64,000 nucleotides of DNA from Meriones unguiculatus (GCF_030254825.1 NC_083350.1:109573024-109637023); one strand, 5' to 3'; numbered from the stretch's first letter, positions 30,906-43,925 are shown. Numbers and translations are program-made. The notes: generated by a model from the sequence alone, not told the origin.

Positions 30906-32275
30906 TTTTTTACAAAGTTTTTGAGAATGGAATTAATAGAATTCTGATACCACACCACGTAGTTTTTAAGACATTATAATATCATTAGATTTAAAATATT
31001 CATTGAACCATAATTAAATTTTACATTGAATAATTCAATTTTAAAGTAAAAAAGACATATTACTTGATTTTAACAATTAAAGCCAATTAACTATCTTAAG
31101 TAATTAAGTTTTAAAGATAGTATTTCCAAGTGTCAACATGTAACTTATTTCTTTAAAATTGACTATAACCATAGAATTAAACTGAGTAACATAAATTGAG
31201 GTTGTTTTTAAGATTTCAGTGGCTTTTTATAAGATAACCAAAAGATGCAAATTTCCAGGTTAACAGGGTAATTGGTTCCATGTGTACATTTATTATCTCC
31301 ATTAAGATAAGCATCATCATTTGCCTAAAATAACAAACTAGTCTAGGCCCCCCTGACTATGATAAAGTTGATATGTTGTAAAGTTTTGCTATTGTTGAAG
31401 TGCTCTGTGTCCCCACAAATTGAGCCGAGTATCACAAGGATCTGACAAAGTCTAACCATTCCATGCACTTTATTATATTCTAAAAAGCTTTTGAAGGTAA
31501 ACATATTAATCTGGAGTTATTAATTTCTTTCGAGATCAACTTGGGAATAACTACTCTTATGCTGATACATTGATGTATTAGTGTGAATTACACTGGCCTT
31601 TTCTAGACCGGAAAGTATGTCAAATAATTAAATGTCATAATTAGAAATTTTAATAAGACAAATTTCATAAAGGGAAACTGTTTCACAAAAGCAAATGAAG
31701 TGGAATGTATCAAAGTAATAATCAGAGTGAGAAATTGTGGCTCTTGTTAATTTTACATACATTTTATAACACATGGTTTAAAAGGATGCAGAGAACATAA
31801 AAATTTAAAAGGAAAATGTTAATAATTATCTGACAGGAAATTTGGTAAAACTATGTTAGCACACTATATTTTATATATGCTTTAATTCAAAAGGAAGTGA
31901 TACCTAATGCAATGTCTTTTGGTTTTAATTTATTTGAACACGTGGTACTTCTTTGGGAATACAGGATACTTTAAAAACTATGATGATATTCTTCTGAAAC
32001 ATTAAAGATAAATATGTCAGCTTTTCTAAAATATGTGTGGACTTTGCCAGTTCCAAACACAAAAAGATGCTGTCATCTGGCAATGTGTCTTTCAATCAGG
32101 TCAAGAACCGCTTCAGAAAGACTTTGTAAACCTGACAAATGAAGGTGGAGATAAGTTTAGATGCTTGAGGACTTTGTAATTTTGGTGATTTAAAAACAGT
32201 CTGAAAAGATGTTTTTGGTGATTTAAAAGCACTCTGAAAAGATGTCAAATATTTTAATAGCATTTGTTGCTATTA
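30906..32275. other. AT-rich intergenic DNA, nothing recognised
   Basis: Unique AT-rich sequence without open frames of interest or clear repeats. Confidence 0.5.
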
Positions 32276-32450
32276 AAGAGGATCTGGGCTCTATTTCCAG
32301 CGTCTTCGTGATGACTTCCAACATTCTTACTCCGGTTAAGGAGGCTGAAGGCCTCTTCGGAGCTCAGTGGGCACCAGTTGGTGAAGGTGGTACACAGATA
32401 GACAGGCAGACAATACACTCAAACACATAAAACATAAATTTTAAAAGTGA
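32276..32450 (+). repeat. B3/B2-type SINE, diverged
   Basis: Landmarks in B3 order: GATCTGGGCTCTATTTCCAG, GTGGGCACCAG, ACACAGATAGACAGGCAGAC, CACATAAAACATAAATT. The 62-codon open frame across it is incidental. Confidence 0.65.
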
Positions 32451-33029
32451 AATAATCGTATGCCTAAAATTAAAAGTCCATAATCGTTTTGTAAAACAAC
32501 AATTCTGATAAGTGCACAACTTAGTCTTTAAAAAAGCATATGCATACTAATTCTAAACATACAAATATTCTCCTATGTATATACCCTAAATGTCTTCTCA
32601 CTACCAAAGACACTTGGAGTAATGTGTGGGATTATTTATGAAATGACAGTTTCGTCACCGGTTTGACCTTTCTTCTCTTCATCATCTTCAACAGCAACAG
32701 TAACATTGTAATACCACCTACCTCCCAAAACTTAAGGCTCTTCTAAATTTTCCTTCTTCCCTGGTTTATTAAAGTTTAAGTATTTATTGATTTGGCTTAT
32801 AATATTAGTAGATGTATACTATTTTCTACAAAGGATCTCCATATTTTTGTTGTAAGATGTTGACATTTCTGAACTGAAATGAACCATGCCTGCAACTAAT
32901 TTCTATTTCTGAAATAAACTGTGTAGCTATATATAAAGACAGTGGGATTCATAATAAATCCTCGTTTTGAAATTCTCTTCTTTATATTTTATTTTTTATT
33001 TTATCTTTCATTTTTAAAAATTTGTTTGT
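32451..33029. other. Intergenic DNA, nothing recognised
   Basis: AT-rich unique sequence between a B3-type SINE and an L1. Confidence 0.5.
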
Positions 33030-34310
33030 CACTTAAAAAGATGCTCAATGTCTTTAGCCATAAGAGAGATGCAAATCAAAACAACCCTGAGATTTCACCT
33101 GATACCCATCAGAATGGCTAAGATCAAAACCTCAAATGACAACACATACTGAAAATGTTGTGGAGGAAGAAGAACCTTCCCCCATTGCTGGTGGGAATGC
33201 AAACTGGTACAACCACTTTGGAAATCAATCTGGTGCTTTCTCAGACAATTTAGGAAGAGTGCTTCCTCAAGATTCAGCTACACCACTGCTAGGCATATAC
33301 CCAAAATATGCTCAAGTACACAACAAGGACATATGGACAACCAGGTTTGTAGCAGCTTTATTCATAATAAACAGGACTTCGAAACAATCCAGATGTCCCT
33401 CAGTGGAGGAATGGATACAGAAATTGTAGTACATTTACACAATGTAATACTACTCAGCAATTAAAAACAAGGAAATCATGAACTTCGCAGGCAAACGGTA
33501 GGACCTAGAAAAGATCATCCTGAGTGAGGTATCCCAGAAGCAGAAAGACACACACAGTATATACTCACTTATATAGACCTATAAAATAAAATAAACATAT
33601 TGAAATCTATACACCTAAAGAAGATAAACAAGAAAGAAGACCCGGGGTAAGATGATCAATCCTCACTTAGAAAGACAAATGGGATGGACATTGGATGTAA
33701 GTGAAAACAAGTAATAGGACAGGAGCCTACCACTGAGGGCCTCTGAAAGACTCTACGTAGCAGTGTATCAAAGCAGATACTACGACTCATAACCAAACCT
33801 TCGGCAGAGTGCAGGGAATCATATGAAAGAAAGGGGAATTAATATGACCTGGAGAGGACAGGAACTCCACAAGGACCAAATATATCTCGGCACAGGGGTC
33901 TTATATGAGACTGTTTCTCCAACCAAGGACCATGTATAGATATAACCTAGAACATCTACTCGGATGTAGTCCATGGTAGCTCAGTATCCAAGTGTGTACC
34001 CTAGTTAGGAGAACAGAGACTATTTATGACATGAACTCAATGGCGGGCTCTTTATCCTCCCTCCCCCCTCCTGAGGGAGGAGCAGCCCTGCTAGGCCACA
34101 GAGGAGGACTTTGCAGCCAGCCCTGAAGATACCTGATAAATCAGGGTGAGATTAAAGGGGAAGAGGTCCTCCCTTATCAGTGGACTTGAAAATGGGCAGG
34201 GAGGAGATGAGGGAAGGAGGTTGGGATTGGGAGGGAGTGAGGGAGTGGGATACAGCTGGGATACAAAGTTAATAAACTGTAACATTAAAATATTTAAAAA
34301 AATGTTTATT
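33030..34310 (+). mobile_element. 5'-truncated older-type L1
   Basis: Begins in ORF2 at CACTTAAAAAGATGCTCAATG. Broken C-terminal ORF2 lies at 33030-33585 (Cys segment damaged: the CWRGC region reads with a TGA near 33150), then the older-type 3' UTR ends AATAAACTGTAACATTAAAA. I found no convincing target duplication. Confidence 0.85.
33136..33429 (+). pseudogene. L1 ORF2 C-terminal remnant
   Basis: Recognisable block LLGIYPKYAQVHNKDIW in a frame broken upstream and terminated by TAG in EEWIQKL-stop. Decayed ORF2 end, non-functional. Confidence 0.75.
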
Positions 34311-34745
34311 ACTATTTACTTAAATTTATTCATTTTTATCACTGCTGTGGCCCCTTTCTCTCATCTCCTCCCAGTCCCACCCACCCTCCTTCTTGTCTCC
34401 ATATCCCCTTTCCTTAGTCCACTGTTAGGGTAGGTCCTCCTCTGACTATCTGACCCTAGCTCATCAGGTCTCATCAAGATTGTCTGGATGCTCTTTCTCT
34501 GTGGCCTAGTTACACCATCTCACCAGAGCAAGCAACCACATTCATTCCAGTGACTGCCCCTGTTCCCCTTACTAGGAAACATATGAAGACTGAGTTGCCC
34601 ATGGGTAACATCTGAACAAGGGATTCTTGGTCTTCTCCATGTATAGCCCTTGGTTGATTCATCAGTCTCTTCAGGCTTCCTTGGTCCCTGAGTTTTTGGC
34701 TCTGTTGTTCTCCTTGAGGAGCTCCTGTCCCTTCCATGTCTTTCT
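34311..34745 (-). mobile_element. Older L1 3' UTR, left part (partner 37155-37385)
   Basis: Antisense L1 3' UTR split by the L1 at 34746-37144. It resumes with CATTCTTCCATAAGATTCCC after the right target duplication. It shares an A/T junction with the tail of the preceding plus-strand L1. Confidence 0.78.
34736..34745. repeat. Target-site duplication, left copy (10 bp)
   Basis: ATGTCTTTCT, repeated at 37145-37154 around the twin-primed L1. Confidence 0.8.
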
Positions 34746-35318
34746 TTCTTTTTTTTTTTCTTTGAAATTTTATTTTTATTTTTTTATTTATTAATTACAC
34801 TTTATTCATTTTGTATCCCTCCATAAGCCCCTCCCTCCTCCCCTCCTGATCCCACCCTCCCTCCCATTTCTGCATGCATGCCACTCCCCAAGACCACTGA
34901 TAAGGGAGGTTCTCCTCTCCTTTCTGATCTTAGTCTATCAGTTCAGATCAAAAGTGTCCTCTGCTGTGGCCTGGTAAGGCTGCTCCCCCCTCAGGGGGAG
35001 GTGATCAAAGAGCAGGCCAATCAGTTCATGTCAGAGGCAGTCCCTCTTCCCATTACTATGTAATCCACTTGGACACTGAACTGCCATGGGCTACATCTGT
35101 GCAGGGGTTCTAGGTTATCTCCATAAATAGTCCTTGGTTGGAGTATGAGTCTCTGGGAAGTTCCCTGTGTTCAAATTTTATTGTTTTGTTGCTCTCCTTG
35201 TGGAGACCCGGCACTCTCCAGCTCTTACTATTTCCCACTTCTTACATAAAATTCCATTCACTCTGCCCAACAGTTGACCATCAGGCTCAGCATCTGCTTT
35301 GATAGTCTGTAGGGCAGA

Positions 35319-35430
35319 GGCTTTCAGAGGCCCTCTGTGGTAGGTTCCTAGTTTGTTTCCTGTTTTCTTCTTCTGGCTTTCAGAAGCCCTCTGTAGAAGG
35401 TTCCTAGGTTGTTTCCTGTTTTCTTCTTCT
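35319..35430. repeat. 56-bp tandem duplication in an L1 3' UTR
   Basis: Two adjacent copies of a unit beginning GGCTTTCAGA and ending TTTTCTTCTTCT (35319-35374 and 35375-35430) with a few differences, followed by a (TTC)n-rich run to about 35470. The duplication was probably made by slippage on the pyrimidine-rich ends. Confidence 0.88.
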
Positions 35431-35760
35431 TCTTTCTTCTTCTTCTTTCTTCTTTTTCTTTCTTCTTCTTTGCCTTTCAGGATGGGGATTGACCGTTTTA
35501 GTTAGGGTCTTCTCTTTTGCTTAGTTTCTTTAGATGCACAGATTTTAGTGGGTTTACCCTATGTTGTATGTCTATATGAGTGAGTATATACTGTGTGTGT
35601 CTTTTTGCTTTTGGGACAACTCACTCAGGATGATCCTTTCCAGGTCCCACCATTTACCTGCAAATTTCATGATCTCCTTATTTTTCATTGCTAAGTAATA
35701 CTCCATTGTATAGCTGTACCACAGTTTCTGCATCCATTCTTCAGTTGAGGGGCATCTGGG

Positions 35761-36126
35761 CTATTTCCAGCTTCTGGTTATTACAAATAAAGCTGCTACA
35801 AATATAGTTGAGTAAATGTCCTTTTTGTGTACTTGAGCCTCTTTTGGATATATGCCCAGGAGTGGTATGGCTGGATCTTGGGGAAGCGCTATTCCTAGTT
35901 GTCTGAGAAAGCGCCAGATTGATTTCCAGAGTGGTTGTACAAGTTTACATTCCCACCAGCAGTGGAGAAGGGTTCCCCTTTCTCCACAACCTCTCCATGT
36001 GTTGTCACTTGAATTTTTGATCTTGACCATTCTGATAGGTGTAAGGTGAAATCTCAGGGTTGTTTTGATTTGCATTTCCCTAATGGCTAATGAGTTTGAG
36101 CATTTCTTTAAGTGCTTTTCTGCCAT
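35761..36126 (-). pseudogene. L1 ORF2 C-terminal fragment
   Basis: About 121 codons of ORF2 end on the minus strand, with the Cys/His segment slightly damaged (SDNTWRGCGERG, the first Cys lost by a 3-base deletion) and HCWWEC kept. Interrupted upstream by a deletion near 36200. Confidence 0.82.
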
Positions 36127-36340
36127 TCGATATTCCTCTACAGAGAATTCTCTGTTTAGCTCTCTTCCCCATTTTTTAAGTGGATTACTTGGTTTCCCAA
36201 TCTGTAGGCAGTCGCTTTGTTTTGATGACTGTGTCCTTTGCTTTGCAGAAGCTTTTCAGTTTCATGAGGTCCTATTTATTGATTTTTGCTCTTAGAGCCT
36301 GTGCTGTTGGTGTTTTGTTCATGAAGTTTTCTCCTGTACC

Positions 36341-37136
36341 AGGGAACTCCTACAGCTGATAAACACCTTCAGCAAAGTGGCCAGATACAAAGTTAACTCA
36401 AAAAAATCAGTAGCACTCCTGTATACAAAAGACAAAAGGGCTGAGAAAGAAATTATTGAAATAACACCCTTCACAATAGCCACAAATGATATAAGGTACC
36501 TTGGAGTAACCCTAACCAAGGACTTGTATGAAAAAAAATTTCAAGTCTCTGAAGAAAGAATTAGAAGAAGATATCAGAAGATGGAAAGATCTCCCATGCT
36601 CATGGCTTGGCAGGATTAACATAGTAAAAATGGCCATTTTACCAAAAGCAATCTATAGATTCAATGCAATTCCCATCAAATTACCAACATAATTCTTTAC
36701 AGACCTGGAAAGAAAAATTCTCAACTTCATATGGAATAACAAGAAACCCAGAATTGCTAAAACAATCCTCTACAATAAAAGATCTTCCGGAGGTATCTCC
36801 ATCCCTGATCTTAAGTTGTACTATAGAACAACAGTTTTAAAAACTGCATGGTAATGGCATAGAAACAGAGTGGTGGATCAATGGAACCGAACAGAGGACC
36901 CAGAAATAAACCCACACAGTTATGGACACCTGATCTTTGACAAAGATGCCAAAACCACACAATGGAAAAAAGATAGCATCTTCAACAAATGGTGCTGGTC
37001 CAACTGGATGTCTACATGTAGAAAAATGAAAATAGATCCATACTTATCACCCTGCACAAGACTGAAGTCCAAGTGGATCAAAGACATCAACATAAAACCA
37101 GACACATTAAATCGGCTAGAAAATAAAATGGGGAAT
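36341..37136 (+). pseudogene. L1 ORF2 middle fragment, inverted part
   Basis: Plus-strand ORF2 from RELLQLINTFSKVA-like sequence (just after the RT palm) through NKMGNT. Stops and frameshifts break it near 36540 and 36690. It includes the thumb and following region only; no catalytic motif. Confidence 0.82.
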
Positions 37137-37144
37137 ACCCTTTT

Positions 37145-37385
37145 ATGTCTTTCTATCCAACATTCTTCCATAAGATTCCCTGCACTCTGCCCAAGTTGCG
37201 CTATGAGCCTCTGCATCTGCTTTGATAGTTTGCTGAATAGGATCTTTCAGAGGCCCTCTGTGGTAGCCTCCTGTCTTGTTCCCTGTCTTCTCTTACTTCT
37301 GACGTCTATCCTGTTTGCCCTTCTGAGGGAGGATTTAGCCTCTTCCCTAGGGTCTCCTTGTTTAGTTTCTTTAAGACCATAGATT
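37145..37385 (-). mobile_element. Older L1 3' UTR, right part (partner 34311-34745)
   Basis: Antisense L1 3' UTR continuing from the interrupted copy, from the right target duplication to about TTAAGACCATAGATTTTTAG. Confidence 0.75.
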
Positions 37386-37953
37386 TTTAGTAAATTCTTA
37401 ATTTTTATACATCAAATATATTATTTGGAGCAAACACAGGATACAGTGGCTTAAAAGTTCTGTGATAAAGGAAATGTGATGTGCTTGTATGAAGGCATAA
37501 AATGATGGAAATAAGAAAGAATAAGTTAATGACTTATAAGTAACCTATTTTCTAAATATATTTTTATTTCATCGAAAAATGATCAGTAGGTATTAGTGAT
37601 TATGGGTATGTTTTACAGTAAATAAAATATCTGTCATAATCCAACATTAATTTTAGAAAAGACCATATATATTTGGCTTCCCTGTTATTATTATTAACAT
37701 TATAAAAAATTAAACTAAATGTTCTTTGAAACATAAAATCATAAATATTAGTGCTACAGCTTATCGTTGGACATAAAACCCATAATTAAAAATTTCCAAC
37801 TTTGAGTTGCTTATTTTATTTATTTTCAAAGTGTTACATAACATTCTAGTATATATATATATATATACATTCTAGTATATATATATACATATATATATAC
37901 ATATATATACATATATATACATACTAGAATATATAGTATATATATATATACAG

Positions 37954-37984
<31 letters not shown>

Positions 37985-38521
37985 CGTGTGTTTGAAATAT
38001 TTTCTGAGTTTTGAATGGATAATGGAGAAAATGAAGGCGTTTAAAGTGTTTTATTGATCCCTTGGTATTTCACTTGAAGAAGTAATTAATTCAATATTCA
38101 CTTAACTGCCCAGAACTGAAACTGCTTTGATCTGTCTTGGATTTAATGAGCACTCCTTTGGCCATGAGTACTATGATCTACTATATCATTCCGTAGGATA
38201 TCTTTAAATTGCTAATTAGGCAATAGTGCAGATAATTTCCCTGTAAAAGGTTGTGTGAGTGTAGAATATGATAGTTGCTTTTAATTCTTGTTGAAATAAT
38301 TTTATTATATGTACAATAATCATTTATAAATACATTTTACAGGACATTTTCTACATAAATAACAGTTGTAGATTTTGCTTATTGTGTTTGAGATGGCTCA
38401 TATGACATGTGAAACTTTTATGAGAAAGGAAAGCCGTTCTCATGTGCCAGCACTATCCCTCTCCTTGATAGTGTGAAACAGCACATTGAAACATACTACC
38501 TCACACACATTTATAAGGCTT
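37386..38521. other. Intergenic DNA with a TA-rich microsatellite
   Basis: AT-rich unique sequence. Apart from the microsatellite at 37846-37983, nothing recognised. Confidence 0.5.
37846..37983. repeat. (TA)n/(TATATACA)n/(GA)n compound microsatellite
   Basis: Alternating TA runs with ACA interruptions and two near-inverted CATTCTAGTATA / CATACTAGAATA segments, closing with a short GA run. Could form hairpins. Confidence 0.9.
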
Positions 38522-38795
38522 TTTGATCACCTTTCTCAGGGGCGGAGGGCCAGGTACAGTCTTGTCAGGTCAGAGAAGAAGATGATGCAGCCAGCCTTAA
38601 TGAAACCTGATAGGCTAGGGTCAGATAGAAAGGGAGGAAGTCCTCCCCTATCAGAGGACTAAAGGAGGGTAATAAGGAGAGGAGAGGGAGAGTGGATGAG
38701 ACTGGTAAGGGATGATGGAGGGGGCTACAATGGTGATACAAAGTGAATAAATTGTAAATAAATATATAAATAATATTAAATTTAAAAAAAAGGAA
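38522..38795 (+). mobile_element. Short 5'-truncated L1 3' UTR
   Basis: Plus-strand 3' UTR fragment from TGATCACCTTTCTCAGGGGC to GTGAATAAATTGTAAATAAA and an A-rich tail. Confidence 0.82.
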
Positions 38796-39757
38796 AAATA
38801 GTTTGTAATTAATTATTATTACTGAATTCATTACACTTTCTACCCCCACATTCTCTGCTCACCTATACAACATTAGCACTTTTAATTAAAGCGATTCTAT
38901 GGGACAGAGCTTTTAATTTATGAGCTGTAACAATGTGGAATAATATTATGATCCACTTAAACACACTCTATTAAAATGAACTTAATGGGATACATGTTTA
39001 TACATTTTTAGGAAGAGAGCTACACTTGCAGGGTATGACATTCAAAACACATAAGTAAAATAGTATCAACAACTTTGAGGGAAAAGTAGTGACTTAAAAA
39101 GTAAGTTTAACATATGTCATCAAAAATCAGCACTATTTTTTTACATTTTTATAAGAAACCCAGAGTTTGAGGGGTAAAGTAAACTTTGAAATTTGTCTAA
39201 TAAGGTAGCATTATTTTAGAAAAAAGTCCTTACCCATATAAACACAGTGTTATAAAAACTACAAAAAACAGCATATAGTATGTCTCCTAAAACAGTAGGC
39301 TAAAATCGACATATTAGGTAATTACACACCTGTGTCTACACTCATACATACATACATAATTTTTGATAAATATTTTCTTTATAAAAGCATTATATCTTTA
39401 TCAATATCAGATTTTGGTAAATGGAATCCCTTATTTACCATAAGTATAATGATTTCTAGCATGTGATTTTAACCAACAAATTTCAGAATCTTGTCTCTCA
39501 AAATCACTTTACACACATACATTTATATTCATCTAAGAAAAAGTTGATAAGTTCATATATATTTTTAAATGTTATATTATAGGAATACATTCTCAATTTT
39601 AACTACTTGAATTTACAATTAACTCAAGTTAATCAAAATAAAACAGAACTGAAATTTTCATCTCACTAACAAGTTGCATCTTAGTGAAAAATTGCATATT
39701 TTTTGTGAAGGAGGTAAAAATCTCTGCTACTGAATGAAAATTTGCTTGTCTGTCCAC
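38796..39757. other. AT-rich intergenic DNA, nothing recognised
   Basis: Unique AT-rich sequence with no gene or repeat I can support. Confidence 0.5.
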
Positions 39758-39767
39758 TTGCCTTTTT

Positions 39768-40530
39768 CTTTTCTTTTTAATTTTAATTTAATTTTATTTT
39801 TAATTACACTTTATTTACTTTGTATCCCCCCCTCTAGTTCCCTCCCTCCTCCCCTCCCAATCCTTTCCTTCCTCCTCCTTCTCCACGTATGCCCCTCCCC
39901 AAGTCCAATGGTAGGGGAGGGATATTACTCAGCAAAGAAAAACAAGGAAATCATGAAATTTGTAGGTAAATGGTGGGAACTAGACAGGATCATCCTAAGT
40001 GAGCTATCCCAGAAGAAGAAAGACACACACGGTACATACTCACTGATATAGGATAAACCTACTACAATCTCCATTGTGAAAGGTGAAGAGGATGGACATC
40101 AAAAGAAGAAGAAAACAGGAAACATGTTAGGAGCCTCCCACAGAGGGCCTCTGAAAAGCTCTGCCCTGCAGACTATCAATGCAGATGTTGAGACTTATGG
40201 CCAACTGTTGGGCAGAGTGCAGGGAATCTTATGAAAGAAGTGGGAAATAGTAAGATCTGGATAGGACAGGAGCTCCACAAGGAGAGCAAAAGAACCAAAA
40301 AAAAAAAAATGAACACAGGGGTCCTTCCTGAGTTTCATACTCCAACCAAGGACCATTCATGGAGATAACCTAGGACCCCTGTGCAGATGTAGCTTATGGC
40401 AGTTCAGTGTCCAAGTGGGTTCCATAGCAATGGGAATAGGGACTGTCTCTGACATGAACTGATTGGCCTGCTCTTTGATCACCTCCCCCTGAGGGGGAAG
40501 CAGCCTTACCAGGCCACAGAGAAAGAAAAA
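39768..40530 (-). mobile_element. Short twin-primed L1
   Basis: Poly(T) and antisense 3' UTR (to about 39919), then plus-sense ORF2 end and the upstream part of the 3' UTR (39920-40523). A candidate imperfect 10-bp target duplication lies at 39758-39767 (TTGCCTTTTT) and 40531-40540 (TTGCATTTTT), the latter followed by T/AAGC, an acceptable endonuclease context. Confidence 0.8.
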
Positions 40531-40540
40531 TTGCATTTTT

Positions 40541-43159
40541 TAAGCACAGATCAATTGACAACTTCAAGTGAGAACTTTAGCGTTAATAAACAAATTCTCA
40601 GCATGCTTTTAAAAATAAACATACTTTTCAGGGTAAATGAGCAGTGGGATTAATAGATAATTATAAAAATTTTCAACTTTTAGGCATGATTTGAGGGTGG
40701 TAAGAGATAAGAGATGAAAAACTTCAAGCCTTCAGTAATGAGTGTTGTGCTAATTAAACTGCATAACAAAGTAATGTCAAGGATTTAGAGATTATTGTGC
40801 AGCTGCTTCATACCAAGTGTGGAAAATGAGTGAGGATTAGTTACTGTTTGCTTTATTTTAACTCCTTTGCAACTTACATACATTCAAGCTATAGATGGCA
40901 GAACAGAGAGAAAATAGAACCAAGTGAAGACTAACCTTTTCCTCCACCAGAAGGCTGCTCTTTAAATCTTACAACCATCTTCCCATTTGGTGTGTTTGAG
41001 GTCCCCCCCCTTAGTCCAAATCTATTTTTCAAATATCATCTGCAATCACTTCTCAGTTTTATACAGAAAAAAATATATATTTCAATGCTATAGATCCTAT
41101 ACACACTTCTTCCCCAGGAGAAACCCATACAAGCATACAACATAAAATACCTTGACAAGTGTAGACTGCAACAAGACCAGAAAAAGATGCAGGGACTAGG
41201 ATTCACAAGTAATCATTGCTTTCCACTTGCATTAGAGGCCACCGTGGTTCTGTAGTAGTAATAGTAGTAGTTGTTGTTGTTGTTTGTTTTTATGAAGAAG
41301 GGATTAGGGGGGTGAATCCATAGTAACTAACACATTCCTTTTTAAATATAAAGCAAATTTACTTTCTTTACATTTACCTCCCTGAAAATAATGATTGAAG
41401 GCTGATTTCACTATTGAGAAATTAAATCCTTATGCACATTCATAACAAGGTGAACTAGAGGCAATGGTGACATATCTCACCCTCCCCATTCTTTCCCAGA
41501 GACAGGATGCCAGGATTGCATTGTAAAAAAAGAACTTCAGTAAATAGGCCAAGGCTAGTATTTGGTGAAAGAGGCTTTTTTTTTTTTTCACACTGAGCTG
41601 TGATCACTGTAGAAAAGGCACCATATCTGTTTCATGTAGTGCTATAGCTCATGGTATTTAGTTCATTGTTTCTAAAATAATATACTTCATTTTGATAACA
41701 GGATCTATTTTCTTATTTTATGTAATGTGGTTATATGATACAACACTAATTTTGTAGTAATATAATTTATTTCGGAGACTTTTTTTGTTTGTTTTATTAT
41801 TCTCACTGTTGGTTATCATGAAATTTAGTAGCTTGAGTTTTAGAAAACCAAGCCCTATGCTGCTATGTGAGGACTACGCAATCAATGGGAGGGATCCCGA
41901 AGAGACTGGCTGGGCCTGGGTATATGATTTGAACAATGCTATGGTTTGGAGTTGAGTGTATAAAAGCTGTTTGTTTTGTAAATTTGTAAACTTTAATAAA
42001 ATCACTGTTTCTGCCATTATGATTGTCACATTTAGCAGATATTTGTAGTTAATTTACAGAAATGCAATGTAAATATAGATTTTTATATAGATCAATATGA
42101 AAAATGAGTGAGGGTCTGTTTATACTTTTATACCTTCAAATATTTCTGTTTTCAGCTCATAGGTTATATTTATGTAAGTATGTAAAATAATGACAAAACT
42201 GTTATTTATAATTTATAGTATTTATTTTATTGTGCAACAAGTCACCAAGTGTTTATGTTGATTGAAAATATTCTAGAATTGGTTAATCATTTTTTATTTA
42301 TTAATCCTTTTCATAATCCATTTAATTATATTATTTCTTACAATATAATGTCTCAATAAAAAGGGATTTTGTTCTGATGGTGCATTCATGCTACCATTCC
42401 AAAATATGACATGTGAAATATATTTAATGGCTGTTATTTTAGAAGAAAAAATAAAGACTCTTTGTTTCTGAAGTGTAGAAAAAGATTTAATTGTGATTAC
42501 AGTTCTTCAAGAATAACAGTGATATCTATAAAAAGACAAAATCTGAGAAATACATCATTAACAGAGACTATGAGGCAAACTGCCGTGATCAGCCTAAGGT
42601 ATGGGAAACACGCATAGTGGCCACCAGAATGTGCGATCAGGATGTACTCCATGAAGCCATACAGTAGGAATATTTAAATAGTATTCAGATTTTGATGACC
42701 CCTTTGAGACAGATCATGAGAAACTCTTTTGACAGCAAAACGTTAAGGATAAAATTTATGGATTTTATTACTAAGAAAGTTTTCTACTTTTTTAGGGGGT
42801 GAGAGAACAGATATCACCATACCCCTAGTTTGGTTATAGGATAAGATACTTAATTACTTCAATTAGACAATTATAACAAATAATATAAACTATATTAAAG
42901 AATTTAAAAGTAAAAATCTGGAGAGACAAAGAATGTAAGAAAAAATTGTTTCCTTTATTTGGTCATAAACTTTTAGAAAATTGTAAAAGCCCCAATCTTT
43001 ATAAGAAAAATACTCTTTATGGGTCTTTATTAATATCAAAATAAAGATTGGATTAAAACTTCTTATAAATGATGCTGACAGCAGTTGTATGCATCTAATT
43101 GAATTTAGAAAGTGATTTTTAAATTTATTTTTTAATATTTATCTCTATTATTGTTTGCC
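40541..43159. other. Intergenic DNA, largely unique
   Basis: AT-rich. Contains a (GTA/GTT)n stretch near 41252-41290 and an unclassified segment at 41860-42010 with a TATAAAA-like box and AATAAA. No host gene recognised. Confidence 0.5.
41860..42010 (+). other. Possible LTR-like fragment
   Basis: A TATA-like box (GTGTATAAAAGC, about 41959) followed about 35 bases later by AATAAA, after a GC-richer segment (GGGAGGGATCCCGAAGAGAC). The spacing resembles the promoter-to-polyadenylation part of a short LTR, but no ends or family can be recognised. Confidence 0.25.
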
Positions 43160-43342
43160 TTTATGGTTGTGCCAAAGGTTTGTGACTGGTGCTCACAACG
43201 TCAGAAAAGAAAAATTCAGTTCCCAAGGAACTGTAGTTACATTCAATCTTGAGCTGCCATGTTGGTGCTTTGAACTGAGCCTAGGTTTTCTGTAAGGGTG
43301 TAATAATTAAATAATGTTTGAGCCACCTCTCCAGCCTCCAAC
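43160..43342 (-). repeat. B2 SINE
   Basis: On the minus strand it starts GGAGGCTGGAGAGGTGGCTC (the B2 tRNA-derived head) and reads toward the left with diverged B2 body sequence. Confidence 0.8.
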
Positions 43343-43587
43343 ACAATGGGCTTAATCAACATCTGGATTACTAGAAACTGAACCACATTCATGAATTATG
43401 TGTTGCAACTGCACTTCATAGTAAGAAATACATGCTAAAATGGATGAAAGAGATGAACTATTTCGTGTAAGGTCACAAGAAAACAAGAACAAATATATAC
43501 CTTCTGACTTTGTATATTTGGTATATACTTGTCATGTATAATTGGTAAAAAACATGACCCTGTATGGATGGAACACAATCCTATATT
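43343..43587. other. Intergenic DNA, nothing recognised
   Basis: Short unique stretch between a B2 and an L1. Confidence 0.45.
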
Positions 43588-43925
43588 TTATTATTTTTTA
43601 ATTAAATTTTCATTTTTATATTATTTACAGTTTATTCACTATGTATCCCAGCTGTAGTCCCCTCCTTCATTCCCTCCCAATCTCACCATCTGTCCCTCAT
43701 CTTCTCTTATGCCCCTTTCCAAGTCCACAGATAGAGGAGGCGCTCCTCCCCTTCCATCTGTCCCTAGCTTATCAGGTGTCATTTTCCTCCTCTGTGGCTT
43801 TGCAGGGCTGCTCTCCAATCCAGGGGAGGCGGTCAAAGAGCTAGCCACTGAGTTAAGGTCAGAGACAGTCCCTGTTCCCCTTACTAGGGAACCCACTTGG
43901 ATACTGAAGTGCTATGGGCTTTTAA
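43588..43925 (-). mobile_element. 5'-truncated L1, 3' UTR only
   Basis: Antisense L1 3' UTR with the pyrimidine-rich block and the CCTTACTAGGGAACCCACTT segment, cut at about 43925. A deletion of about 20 bases near 43780 removes part of the usual sequence. Confidence 0.82.

Larger units (their letters stand above)
34746..37144 (-). mobile_element. Twin-primed young-type L1 nested in an L1 3' UTR
   Basis: Poly(T) at the left edge, then antisense 3' UTR and ORF2 C-terminus (to 36340). The upstream ORF2 segment follows in plus orientation (36341-37144). The plus segment ends at ENKMGNT and the antisense segment begins at the next few codons (IGTGENF region), so almost nothing was lost at the inversion. 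10-bp duplications flank it. Confidence 0.9.

Noticed and set aside
41860..42010. Definite LTR
   Set aside because: TATA-like and AATAAA spacing is suggestive, but no terminal TG/CA, target duplication or family match can be seen.
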